DNA from: [Clostridium] symbiosum
GTDB lineage: Bacteria > Bacillota > Clostridia > Lachnospirales > Lachnospiraceae
Reading direction: 5' to 3'
Length of the DNA stretch: 64,000 nt
Assembly (NCBI GenBank): GCA_036419695.1
Contig: CP143946.1
Coordinates: forward strand, 3,280,001 to 3,344,000
The translations under genes and the position numbers were made by a program. Below, in pieces: positions 25,691-33,993 of the stretch. Position 1 is the stretch's first letter. Every line of letters begins with the position of its first letter. The notes below the pieces were generated by a model, which saw only the letters and a program-made list of their open reading frames with translations, did no database searches and was not told where the DNA came from.

Positions 25691-27481
25691 CTATCCCCTG
25701 CCTTCCTTCCCGGATACAGAGGCTGCGCCCCGTCTCTTCTTTTTTCTGCCGGAGGCCTGATCTTCCTCCCCGTCCTCCAACAGGGAATCGCACAGATCCA
25801 ACAGCGTGATTTTTGTCTCCGCCGCCGTCTCTCCCAGCAGTCCGGCAATCTCCTGGGCAACCGTCATCTGTTTCCTGATTACCTCGTGGGCCAGCTCCAC
25901 CGTGTTCAGTTTCTTCTCATAATATTTTTTAGCCTGGTATTCCTGCTCCGTGATATCGATGATGGTTGCAAGGACCACATCCTTTTTCTCCACATATACG
26001 ATATTGATCAGGGCTGACAGGTTATACTCGGGATAATCCACCTTCTTGCCCCGGATACTCTGATGGGTCGAATACACCCACTGGAAATCCGTAGGGTCAA
26101 TAAACTCGAATAAATACATCTGGATTGCCTCGGCTCTGGTCTTACCAAAGTACCGTTCCCCCACCGCCGAGTACTCCATTATCTTCATATCCCCATCCAC
26201 GATCATGACAAGGTTGGGGGATGTGTCCATCACAAGGTTTGCCAGGGATTCGGCCCGGTCATGCATGTAAGGGATACACATGTTAAGCTCCGCCTTCTTC
26301 TGGAAAACGGCGATTGCCTTCTCCCTGCAGGTAGAATAACCGCAGGCTCCGCAGTTCAGCTCATCCTCCGGCGTCTTCTTGCCTGTCTTTGCAAGGATTT
26401 CCCGGATCTGTTCCTCCGTCGGCATCAGGTCGTTTGTGGAGCGGTCGCGGTACTGCTTTTTAAGGCCCACGCCTTCGCTCATGCTGCGCAGCATCCCGCC
26501 GTCGGCAGGTTCCCTGGAAATCCGCTCCTCCATGTCGATCTTTACCCTGAACCGGGAAACTTCCCTGTCCAGAGGAGCCGAGCCGTTGATGCAGCCGCCC
26601 GTGCACATGTTCATCTCGATAAAACTGCCGTCGATCTCTCCGGCCATCATGCTGTCGCAGAATTCAATGCAGTTTTTCGTTCCGTGAATATGGAGCTTTC
26701 TGTAGCTGTCCGTCTGGTTTCCCGTGGTCAGGACGGAACTGATTACTCCGCCCGTTACCGGATAGAGCTGGTTTACCTTCGGCTCCAGATGTGCAAACGG
26801 AATGTCCCCGCAGCCGGCCGGCGATATCTGTTCGTCCTGCAGCCATTTTTTAATATCATTGAAATTCAGAACGGCATCGATGCTCGCCGCATTTCTCGAA
26901 TCCGTGGATTCTTTCTTCTTGGCAATGCAGGGGCCGACAAATACCACCTTCGTATCCCCGCCGTACTCCTTCTTAAGCATACGTCCGTGTGCCACCATTG
27001 GAGATACGACAGGAGCCATATAGGGCACCAGCTTCGGGTAATATATTTCAATCAGGTCATTGACACTGGGACAGCACGTCGTGATAATATTGTCCATCCG
27101 CCCCTCCTCAAGGAGCCTGGTGTACTCCGCCGTCACAGCCGCCGCACCTTCCGCCGTCTCCCTGACATCAAAAAAGCCCAGTTTTCTGAATGCCTCATGA
27201 ATCTGGCCCAGCGCTACATCCTGGAAAAAGCCCATATAGGCGGGAGCCAGGGAGACCACCACCCGGTACCCCTGCCTGATATAATACTTAACCGTATCGA
27301 GATCGCTGGCCATCGTCTTGGCCGACTGCGGACAGACATGAAGGCAGTGGCCGCAGAGAACGCACTTATCCTCTATGACCTCTGCCCTTCCATCTTTAAT
27401 CATGACTGCCTTCACATCGCAATAACGGACGCACTTATAACAGTGCATGCATTTACTTTCCTTAAAATCAATAATCCTCAT
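25691..27481 (-). CDS. Sensory-type [FeFe] hydrogenase with PAS domain (HydS / group C)
   Basis: This protein of 596 residues has two N-terminal 4Fe-4S motifs (CMHCYKCVRYC, CVLCGHCLHVC) and an H-cluster domain with modified signatures: TTCCPSVND, GPCIAKKKES and MNMCTGGCINGS. It continues with a further Fe-S domain (CGACGYSTC then C about 20 residues on, residues ~375-405), a PAS domain (about 415-525; LVMIVDGDMKIMEYS) and a short helical tail. The loss of the canonical MPC and of GGG after the last cysteines, plus the PAS domain, indicates a sensor rather than a bulk H2 producer. It is in an operon with two unknown membrane proteins upstream and a SpoIIE phosphatase downstream. Confidence 0.93.
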   Translation of the reverse strand: MRIIDFKESKCMHCYKCVRYCDVKAVMIKDGRAEVIEDKCVLCGHCLHVCPQSAKTMASDLDTVKYYIRQGYRVVVSLAPAYMGFFQDVALGQIHEAFRKLGFFDVRETAEGAAAVTAEYTRLLEEGRMDNIITTCCPSVNDLIEIYYPKLVPYMAPVVSPMVAHGRMLKKEYGGDTKVVFVGPCIAKKKESTDSRNAASIDAVLNFNDIKKWLQDEQISPAGCGDIPFAHLEPKVNQLYPVTGGVISSVLTTGNQTDSYRKLHIHGTKNCIEFCDSMMAGEIDGSFIEMNMCTGGCINGSAPLDREVSRFRVKIDMEERISREPADGGMLRSMSEGVGLKKQYRDRSTNDLMPTEEQIREILAKTGKKTPEDELNCGACGYSTCREKAIAVFQKKAELNMCIPYMHDRAESLANLVMDTSPNLVMIVDGDMKIMEYSAVGERYFGKTRAEAIQMYLFEFIDPTDFQWVYSTHQSIRGKKVDYPEYNLSALINIVYVEKKDVVLATIIDITEQEYQAKKYYEKKLNTVELAHEVIRKQMTVAQEIAGLLGETAAETKITLLDLCDSLLEDGEEDQASGRKKKRRGAASVSGKEGRG

Positions 27482-27529
27482 CAGATGTAACCTCCATATG
27501 AGTCTATTATCTCATATCAGGCGGTTTTA

Positions 27530-28072
27530 TCAAAGAACTTTTTCTTCAAAAATCTCTAAAACATCGGCTTTTCTATCGCTGTATGCGGCGGTTAAAACCA
27601 TGACGCGGCATACCAAAATGATGACAGCGCAGAAAACCTGCCAGCCGTTCGAACTCACAAAAAGGCTCAGCCAGTATCCGGTGAGGGCAACCCCCATTAC
27701 CAGCGTATAGCCTCTTTTCAGGCCCCGAAGTGACGGCCTGTTTTCCACGTAAACTTCCATCAGCACAAAACATACAATATATTCGAGAATGCAGGGAATC
27801 AGATACCAGGCCTCCGAATCGGGCAGGATACTGAAAATCGACATAAAACCTATGATTCCCGATACGAAAACCAGAGCCGCCGCGAGCACATGGTAGATCT
27901 TCATCTGCTTTTTGGACAGCAGAAAAACGGCGCCTCCTTTCTCCAAATCCAGGATCCCAAAATACAGGATCGCAAAACCGAAACAGGCCGGAAGAAGCAC
28001 CATGCCAAACATGTTGATATGGAGTGAGGCGAGGATAATTCCCCAGAATATTTTCTTACTCCTGGATGCCAT
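27530..28072 (-). CDS. Membrane protein of unknown function (180 aa)
   Basis: This protein has five to six hydrophobic segments, beginning IFWGIILASLHINMFGMVLLPACFGFAILYFG (in parts). No family is recognised. Its ATG follows the TAA of the upstream gene without a gap (TAAATG), so translation is coupled. It probably forms a functional unit with the anchored protein upstream and the sensory hydrogenase 48 bp downstream. Confidence 0.75.
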   Translation of the reverse strand: MASRSKKIFWGIILASLHINMFGMVLLPACFGFAILYFGILDLEKGGAVFLLSKKQMKIYHVLAAALVFVSGIIGFMSIFSILPDSEAWYLIPCILEYIVCFVLMEVYVENRPSLRGLKRGYTLVMGVALTGYWLSLFVSSNGWQVFCAVIILVCRVMVLTAAYSDRKADVLEIFEEKVL

Positions 28073-28960
28073 TTAAAACACTCCTCTCTGATTGAGATAT
28101 TTCCAAATATTAATAAAATCACCGCCGGCCGGCTGCAGGACGGCGTGAACGTAAAGAAGCGTCTGTTTCACCCGCCCCTCCAGTTCCAGGATCACGACGG
28201 ATGAAAGAAGGCCGGACGGAGTATTATATGCGTTTTCCCCGTTCCACTGGCTCTGAAGCGTCAGCGTATCTCCTTCTTTCAGTCTTATGAATCCATCCTT
28301 TTCCTGATCCGGCTCCACCGCCAGTTTTCTTCCGTTAACCGTGATACTGAATGTGCCGAATGATTCATCCGGAGACAGCACCCGCTTTATATTCAACATC
28401 GCATCTCCCTTCATCCGCACCACCATCTCATCCTTCCCGTCAGAACTGGAGGAGGAAGAGACCACTTCCCCCATCTCGGCATCCATCGGGCCGTGGGCCA
28501 GAACCATGTTTCCCAGGCTGATTTCAGCCTCGCTCCCGTCCGTGTAAACCGCTTTGCCTCTTGTAAGCACCTTATATCCGTCAAAATTCTCCTGCACGGA
28601 GACGGGAATCCTTCCGCTTACGGTATGGATGACATACTGGTTCTGCACCTTCGGCGTCTCGCTGAACTCTCTCATCACCTCATGCTGTCCCAGTTCAGGA
28701 AATTCCATCGACTGAAGCCGCCTGTTATCGCCTCTTCCTGTAATATAGCAGAGCGTGATATCGGCATACCATACAGACCGTTCTTCATCTTCTTCATAAA
28801 AAGCGGTCACCGCCGTATTCTGCTCCACAAAAACTGGCTCAGCCAGTCTGAATCTGTATTTAAAGCATACCCCGAAAATCAGGCATACCATTACTGTTAA
28901 AATGCATACTGCCGCTATCATCCTGTCCGTTCTCTTTTGCATCTCTTCTTTTTCCTTCAC
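28073..28960 (-). CDS. Membrane-anchored extracytoplasmic protein of unknown function (295 aa)
   Basis: One N-terminal membrane helix (about residues 13-32, MIAAVCILTVMVCLIFGV region) is followed by a soluble beta-rich domain with no recognised family, ending QPAGGDFINIWKYLNQRGVF. A serine run (VVSSSSSSDG) is near residue 165. It is the first gene of the hydrogenase/phosphatase operon. A TATAAT box at 29072-29077 on the minus strand, about 110 bp upstream, is the likely promoter. Confidence 0.75.
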   Translation of the reverse strand: MKEKEEMQKRTDRMIAAVCILTVMVCLIFGVCFKYRFRLAEPVFVEQNTAVTAFYEEDEERSVWYADITLCYITGRGDNRRLQSMEFPELGQHEVMREFSETPKVQNQYVIHTVSGRIPVSVQENFDGYKVLTRGKAVYTDGSEAEISLGNMVLAHGPMDAEMGEVVSSSSSSDGKDEMVVRMKGDAMLNIKRVLSPDESFGTFSITVNGRKLAVEPDQEKDGFIRLKEGDTLTLQSQWNGENAYNTPSGLLSSVVILELEGRVKQTLLYVHAVLQPAGGDFINIWKYLNQRGVF

Positions 28961-29246
28961 TCACTTACCCACCTGACAATCTGCGTCATCTTCTATTCTT
29001 ATCTGCTATAATGATCCGTTCTCTTTCCGGTTACCACCCGGAGAACCTCTCCTCCCGAACGGTTACGACTTATTATACAATAGAAACATTTACCAATCTT
29101 TGCAATTTTCTTACAATTCCATGTATTTTCTTTTTATTGATTGTAGATGGAAGATCTGAGAGGCGTGTTTTTTGCCGCCGCGCCGATTCAATGTTCTCCT
29201 GTATTAAGAAGGTTATACAGAGCTGCCGGTCCGCATCCTGCAAAGC
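28961..29246 (-). promoter_or_regulatory. Leader and promoter region of the sensory-hydrogenase operon
   Basis: The minus strand has TATAAT (plus-strand 29072-29077) preceded by TG, with a weak -35. Downstream, the leader can fold CCGTTC against GAACGG (about 29012-29063) with a smaller hairpin inside. Nothing else is recognised; the frame at 29011-29316 is not supported as a gene. Confidence 0.45.
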
Positions 29247-29310
29247 AAAAAAGCAGCCCGGACAGAGACGAAAGAACGCTTTTCCTGTTCTTTCGTCACT
29301 GTCCGGGCTG
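29247..29310 (-). terminator. Intrinsic terminator of the CarD-like gene
   Basis: A very long stem (CAGCCCGGACAG at 29254-29265 against its inverse at 29299-29310, continued by ACGAAAGAA/TTCTTTCGT) is followed on the minus strand by six T residues (29247-29252). Confidence 0.92.
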
Positions 29311-29356
29311 CCGTAATGATATTGTAATGCAACCGGAACATCAAACCATCCTGCTT

Positions 29357-29854
29357 TTACAGCCGGTTCATGCTTCCCGTCTCCAGCAGTTCTTTCACTT
29401 CACCGGTGTCAACCCCCAGGGCCACCGCCATCTCCTCCTCAAAGGTCTTCTCCACCAGAGTCATCATCTGGGCATCCTTGGACGGAAGTTTCTTTCCTTC
29501 CCTGCCTCTGCGTTCTTTTCTCTGATATAGTTCCTTGGCAATCCTGACCAGATTCATATAATCCTGCGAATAGTAGGCATCCTTGTACTCCTGTGCGCGC
29601 TGTCTTTCGTCCTTAATCAGCAGCGGCTCAATATCCTTGATCCGCCCAGCCAGCTCCAGGGCTTCCTTCCTTGAAAGCACCGGCCGGAGAACTCCTTCCG
29701 TCTTTTCAGTAGGGACATAAATCTTTTCCGCCTGGTCTCTCACAGGGGTTAGGATATAATACTCTCTCTTCGTCCCTGTCAAATTCATCTCAGCCACGTC
29801 CTTCAACACACAGACCTTGCCGCTCCAATGAACCATATAATCGCCTTTATTCAT
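29357..29854 (-). CDS. CarD/CdnL-family transcription regulator
   Basis: This protein of 165 residues from the ATG at 29854, which follows GGAGGG by 5 nt, has an N-terminal Tudor-like RNA-polymerase-interaction domain (MNKGDYMVHWSGKVCVLKDV, then REYYILTPVRDQAEKIYVPTE). A helical C-terminal DNA-binding half contains ERQRAQEYKDAYYSQD and RIAKELYQRKERR. CarD proteins bind the beta subunit and stabilise open promoter complexes. It is monocistronic with its own terminator. Confidence 0.92.
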   Translation of the reverse strand: MNKGDYMVHWSGKVCVLKDVAEMNLTGTKREYYILTPVRDQAEKIYVPTEKTEGVLRPVLSRKEALELAGRIKDIEPLLIKDERQRAQEYKDAYYSQDYMNLVRIAKELYQRKERRGREGKKLPSKDAQMMTLVEKTFEEEMAVALGVDTGEVKELLETGSMNRL

Positions 29855-30220
29855 TCTATCCCTCCTGAACTTACACCACACTGTCAACAGCTGCCGACGC
29901 CGCAAAACACGCTCTTCCCAGTCTCTGCTGTCAATGCAAAACGATGAAAAGTACGCTCTGCGGACCTCTCATCGTTGACAACAACATAAAATAAAACTGT
30001 ACATTCCTGCTTCGTCAAATTGGGCATATTCTTGCCACTCTATATTAATCATACCATTTTTCACACTTTAATGTAAGCTTTATTTTTATTTTCGGCATAT
30101 TGCGCATAAAAGGCGGAATTAAAAGACGAAATAAGCTGTAAAAATCACCATATCGGCCGCTTTGCATGGTGATATCTGGAAGTTGCACAAATTTCGGTTC
30201 AGACTCAGCCCGTTCGCTGT
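29855..30220 (-). other. Intergenic region upstream of the CarD-like gene
   Basis: A stem pairing AACGATGA with TCATCGTT (about 29939-29976) lies in the probable leader. A possible promoter with TTGACG (30013-30018 in complement) and a poor -10 is upstream. The 82-codon frame at 30045-30293 overlaps a terminator hairpin and has no supporting feature, so it is not called. Nothing else is seen. Confidence 0.4.
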
Positions 30221-30255
30221 AAAAAACTGCCGCAGAAATTTTCCTCTGCGGCAGT
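30221..30255 (-). terminator. Intrinsic terminator of the EF-G-like gene
   Basis: ACTGCCGCAGA (30226-30236) and TCTGCGGCAGT (30245-30255) form a perfect 11-bp stem. On the minus strand it is followed by six T residues. Confidence 0.92.
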
Positions 30256-30378
30256 TCCTTTTGGCGGTAAAACCAATAGGACATGCGTTTCACCGTCGAT
30301 ACTCATATCCCCATATTGACTGTTTAAAAAACGGTTGATTCAAATGATTGGCGGGACGGATAGTCCTTCCCGCAGCGC

Positions 30379-32478
30379 TTAATCTTTCTCAGCAGCCTCT
30401 GCGGCTCTTGCTTCCACTTCCTTCTTCTGTACGTCGCCCGGAGCCTGCTCATAGCGGCTGAACTCGTAGGAATAGGTGCCGATACCGCCGGTCATGGAAC
30501 GGAGATCCGTATTATATCCGAACAGTTCAGACATCGGGATATCTGCTTCGATAATCTGTTTGCCGTGGTGATCGGAGTTCATTCCAAGAACGCGTCCCCT
30601 TCTGCGGTTTAAATCGCCCATAACGTCACCGGTGAATTTATCCGGCACAATCACCTTCAGGGAAGCGATTGGCTCGAGAAGAACCGGGTTGGCTTCCATA
30701 AATGCCTTCTTGAATGCCAGTGTGGCGGCCATCTTGAATGCCATCTCCGAAGAGTCTACCGGATGGTAAGAACCGTCCGTCAGGGTAGCCTTAAGGCCTA
30801 CTACCGGATAACCGGCAAGCGGTCCCTTGACAACGCATTCCTGTATGCCCTTCTCTACTGCCGGGAAATAGTTTCTCGGAACGGCGCCGCCGAATACTTT
30901 CTCTTCAAATACGTACGGTTTCTCTAAATCGCCGGACGGTTCGAATTCCATCTTAACGTCGCCGTACTGGCCATGTCCACCGGACTGTTTCTTATACTTG
31001 CCCTGAGCCTCCACTTTCTTTCTGAGTGTCTCACGGAATGCAAATCTCGGTTTGGTGAGGACGATATCAACTTTATATCTGGCAAGCAGTTTGCTTACAA
31101 CAATCTCCAGCTGCTGATCTCCGATACCGTAGAGTAAGCTCTGGCGGTTCTCGGCGTCATTGACTGCTTTCAGCGTTAAATCTTCCTCCATCAGTCTTGC
31201 GAGGGCTGAAGAAATCTTATCCTCGTCACCCTTCGTCTTGGCTGAGTAAGCCATATATGTATACGGTGTGGAAATCTTCGGCTTATGGTAAACGATCGGT
31301 GCGGTGCGGACTGCAATCGTATCGCCTGTCTGTGTCACGCTCAGTTTCGCCACAGCGCCGATATCTCCGGCCTTTAACTCAGGCACTTCGATGACGTCCT
31401 TGCCTCTTAACAGATAAATCTTCTGAACCTTCTCCTCCGCGTCCTTGTTCACGTTGTAAATCACGCTGTCGGGCTTCAGGGAACCGGTGCAAATCTTCAT
31501 CAGTGAATATTTACCGATAAACGGATCGGCAATGGTCTTAAATACTCTGGCCGACAGGGAAACATCGTCGTTATATTTGGCTGTAAAGCGCTCGCCGGTG
31601 GATACATCCACGCCGACGCACTCAAATTTATCGGGTGACGGGAAATACTTGTCGATAGCCTGAAGCAGATGGCTGAATCCCTGGGCGTTGATGCCGGAAC
31701 CCATCTGGACCGGTACGATATTTCCTTCTATAACATGTTCTCTGAGCGCAGAAGAGATTTCTTCCTGGGTAAATTCTTCGCCGGAGAAATAACGTTCCAT
31801 GTACTCCTCGCTGGTCTCGGCTACGGCCTCGATCAGGGCGTCTCTGACAATTCCCAGGTTCTTCTTCGTATACTCAGGAATCTCGCATTCTTCGTAATCA
31901 CTTAAATTGGTAAATCTTCTGCCCTTCATCTTTACAACATTGACAAAACCTACGAACTTCTCATTCTCACGGATCGGCACCTGGAACGGGGCGATCTTTC
32001 TTCCGAAGCGCTTCTCAAGTTTCAGGATCAGTTCACGGAAACTGGCCTGATCATCGTCCATGTTCGTTACAAATATAATTCTCGGCAGATTGTACTCCTC
32101 GCAGAGCTCCCATGCCTTCTCCGTTCCTACTTCAATGCCCGCCTTGCAGTTCACAACGATGATCGCCGCGTCCGCAACGCTGATTGCTTCCTCAACCTCT
32201 CCAACAAAATCAAAATAACCGGGAGTGTCTAAGAGGTTAATCTTAATCGGACCGTCTTCTCCTTCATACTCTAACGGAATCATGGTTGTGGAAATAGAGA
32301 ACTGTCTTTTGATTTCTTCTTTATCATAATCACTGATAGTGGAGCCTTCCGGAACCTTACCCATTCTCTTTGTAACACCTGTAACAAGAGCCAGGGCTTC
32401 TGCTACTGTTGTCTTTCCGGCGCCGCCATGACCTAATAAAACAACATTACGGATTTGTTTTGTCCCATACACGTTCAT
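30379..32478 (-). CDS. Elongation factor G-like GTPase (EF-G paralogue)
   Basis: This translation-factor GTPase of 699 residues has a G-domain with GHGGAGKTT (about 15-23), DTPGYFDF and FVTNMDDD (G4 variant of NKxD). Domain II follows, and the EF-G domain IV region contains YKKQSGGHGQYGDVK. The GHGGAGK P-loop, NMDDD and the absence of str-operon neighbours point to a secondary EF-G (the 'EF-G-like'/FusA2 group related to ribosomal protection proteins) rather than the main fusA. It stands alone with its own promoter and terminator. A role in ribosome recycling or stress translation is inferred. Confidence 0.88.
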   Translation of the reverse strand: MNVYGTKQIRNVVLLGHGGAGKTTVAEALALVTGVTKRMGKVPEGSTISDYDKEEIKRQFSISTTMIPLEYEGEDGPIKINLLDTPGYFDFVGEVEEAISVADAAIIVVNCKAGIEVGTEKAWELCEEYNLPRIIFVTNMDDDQASFRELILKLEKRFGRKIAPFQVPIRENEKFVGFVNVVKMKGRRFTNLSDYEECEIPEYTKKNLGIVRDALIEAVAETSEEYMERYFSGEEFTQEEISSALREHVIEGNIVPVQMGSGINAQGFSHLLQAIDKYFPSPDKFECVGVDVSTGERFTAKYNDDVSLSARVFKTIADPFIGKYSLMKICTGSLKPDSVIYNVNKDAEEKVQKIYLLRGKDVIEVPELKAGDIGAVAKLSVTQTGDTIAVRTAPIVYHKPKISTPYTYMAYSAKTKGDEDKISSALARLMEEDLTLKAVNDAENRQSLLYGIGDQQLEIVVSKLLARYKVDIVLTKPRFAFRETLRKKVEAQGKYKKQSGGHGQYGDVKMEFEPSGDLEKPYVFEEKVFGGAVPRNYFPAVEKGIQECVVKGPLAGYPVVGLKATLTDGSYHPVDSSEMAFKMAATLAFKKAFMEANPVLLEPIASLKVIVPDKFTGDVMGDLNRRRGRVLGMNSDHHGKQIIEADIPMSELFGYNTDLRSMTGGIGTYSYEFSRYEQAPGDVQKKEVEARAAEAAEKD

Positions 32479-32519
32479 ATAAAAATTCCTCCCGTAGATA
32501 AATTTTAGTCCATGTTGAT

Positions 32520-32548
32520 ATTGTACAAGAAAAGAGAGAAAATTTCAA
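32520..32548 (-). promoter_or_regulatory. Promoter of the EF-G-like gene
   Basis: On the minus strand TTGAAA (32548-32543) and TACAAT (32525-32520) are 17 bp apart, which places the start about 35 nt before the ATG. The ribosome site is GGGAGG. Confidence 0.8.
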
Positions 32549-32586
32549 GTAAAATTCACATTTTATACAAATTTGATGCCAATTTG

Positions 32587-32747
32587 AGTTACTGTTCACA
32601 CAGATGTATTCCGCGAGATGTTTTCACGCTTTTTTGTGAAAATCCCGAGTTATGTCGCGCGAAACGGCGTTTTTCCGTTTCTGTGCATCGCGAGGCGGGT
32701 TATTGTTCGCAGCACAGCTGCTTTTAGCTGGGGTGTGAACAATAACC
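32587..32747. repeat. Cluster of small inverted repeats in the EF-G/aroF intergenic region
   Basis: Three related segments occur: GTTACTGTTCACAC (32588), GGTTATTGTTC (32698-32708) and the inverse GAACAATAACC (32737-32747). The last two form an 11-bp stem with an inner CAGCT/AGCTG step. Between them lie TTTTCAC/GTGAAAA and GAAACGG/CCGTTTC hairpins. The region is divergent between two promoters and is unlikely to be a terminator. A similar GTTACTGTTCAC hairpin occurs at 56343. Confidence 0.55.
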
Positions 32748-32848
32748 AATTTGACACAAGAGAATTGAAAATCTTCAGGTTTTATCCTATTTTGGCGTCT
32801 GTTTCTTGCCATTCACGTTAAACTGTCGAAGTTTAACGCAATAAATCG

Positions 32849-32877
32849 TTGACAACTGCCCTTTTATGCAATACAAT
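32849..32877 (+). promoter_or_regulatory. Promoter of the aroF-tyrA-aroA operon
   Basis: A perfect TTGACA (32849-32854) and TACAAT (32872-32877) are 17 bp apart. The start would be near 32884, giving a 65-nt leader. A GTTAAAC/GTTTAAC hairpin lies just upstream (about 32816-32839). Confidence 0.85.
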
Positions 32878-32950
32878 AGGCAATAACGCAGAAAACCCAT
32901 ATAAATAAAAGGATCCATCACAACCCAAATTTAGAAAGTGAGACAAAAAA

Positions 32951-33964
32951 ATGATTATTATAATGAAGCCGCACGCTTCGGAGGAAGCAGTCAGAAAAGT
33001 AACCGGAATGATCGAGTCAAAGGGACTGACGGCTCATCTTTCCAAGGGTGATCAGGTAACCATCATCGGAGTTGTAGGCGATAAGACGAGGCTCACAGGC
33101 TCCAACATTGAAATCTCGGACGGCGTAGACAAGGTGGTGAACGTCACCGAATCCTACAAACTGGCGAATAAGAAGTTCCATCCGGATCCCACCGTCATAA
33201 AAGTGCAGAATACGGAGATTGGGCCGAACACGCTCACCGTCATGGCCGGTCCCTGTGCGATTGAGAGCAGCAGCCAGCTGATGGAAACGGCCTTTGCCGT
33301 GAAAAAGGCCGGCGCCACCTTCCTCCGCGGAGGCGCCTACAAACCAAGGACCTCCCCCTACTCGTTCCAGGGACTTGAAACGGAGGGCCTTAAATATATG
33401 AAGGAAGCCAGGGAGGCCACCGGACTTTCTGTTATCTGCGAAGTCACCAGCAGCCACGCGATTGAATCGGCCGTGCAGTACGTGGATATGCTCCAGATTG
33501 GAGCCAGGAACATGCAGAATTTCGAACTGCTCAAAGAAGCGGGAAAAACTTCTCTTCCCATCTTACTGAAACGCGGTTTATCTGCTACAATAGATGAGTG
33601 GCTGAATGCAGCCGAATACATTATGTCTGAAGGCAATGAAAATGTGGTTCTCTGCGAGCGTGGAATCCGCACCTACGAGACATCCACGAGAAATACGCTG
33701 GACTTAAGCGCGGTGCCGGTTCTGAGGCAGAGGACGCATCTTCCGATTATTGTGGACCCGAGCCATGCGACGGGCGTCAGAGCCTATGTGGAACCGCTGT
33801 CCAAGGCAGCCATTGCCGCCGGAGCGGACGGACTGATGATTGAAGCCCATCCCTGCCCTGAAAAGGCGCTCTCCGACGGCCCGCAGTCTCTCACCTTCGA
33901 AGAATTCGACGACCTGATGAAACGTCTCAGGCCGTACGCAGAGCTTTCAGACAGGACATTCTAA
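32951..33964 (+). CDS. aroF: 3-deoxy-7-phosphoheptulonate (DAHP) synthase, type I-beta
   Basis: It condenses phosphoenolpyruvate with erythrose 4-phosphate, the first step of the shikimate pathway. Of 337 residues, 1-67 form a ferredoxin-like regulatory domain (MIIIMKPHASEEAVRKV). The barrel carries AGPCAIES, FLRGGAYKPRTSPYSFQG, LLKRGLSATIDEW, CERGIRTYE and VDPSHATG (metal/substrate residues). The N-terminal domain is the kind that gives feedback inhibition by aromatic amino acids. First gene of a four-gene operon; tyrA begins 30 bp after it. Confidence 0.96.
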   Translation: MIIIMKPHASEEAVRKVTGMIESKGLTAHLSKGDQVTIIGVVGDKTRLTGSNIEISDGVDKVVNVTESYKLANKKFHPDPTVIKVQNTEIGPNTLTVMAGPCAIESSSQLMETAFAVKKAGATFLRGGAYKPRTSPYSFQGLETEGLKYMKEAREATGLSVICEVTSSHAIESAVQYVDMLQIGARNMQNFELLKEAGKTSLPILLKRGLSATIDEWLNAAEYIMSEGNENVVLCERGIRTYETSTRNTLDLSAVPVLRQRTHLPIIVDPSHATGVRAYVEPLSKAAIAAGADGLMIEAHPCPEKALSDGPQSLTFEEFDDLMKRLRPYAELSDRTF

Positions 33965-33993
33965 ACGATTAATACATATGCGGAGGATATTCT

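Noticed and set aside
26261..27490. Long plus-strand frame opposite the sensory hydrogenase gene
   Set aside because: The hydrogenase has complete Fe-S and H-cluster motifs on the minus strand; the plus frame is a composition artefact.
30045..30293. 82-codon minus-strand frame downstream of the EF-G-like gene
   Set aside because: It overlaps an intrinsic terminator, has no ribosome site and shows no protein-like pattern.
30379..32478. Main housekeeping fusA or a tetracycline ribosomal-protection gene
   Set aside because: There are no rpsL/rpsG/tuf neighbours, and the motifs fit the EF-G-like paralogue group; no resistance-specific feature can be read.
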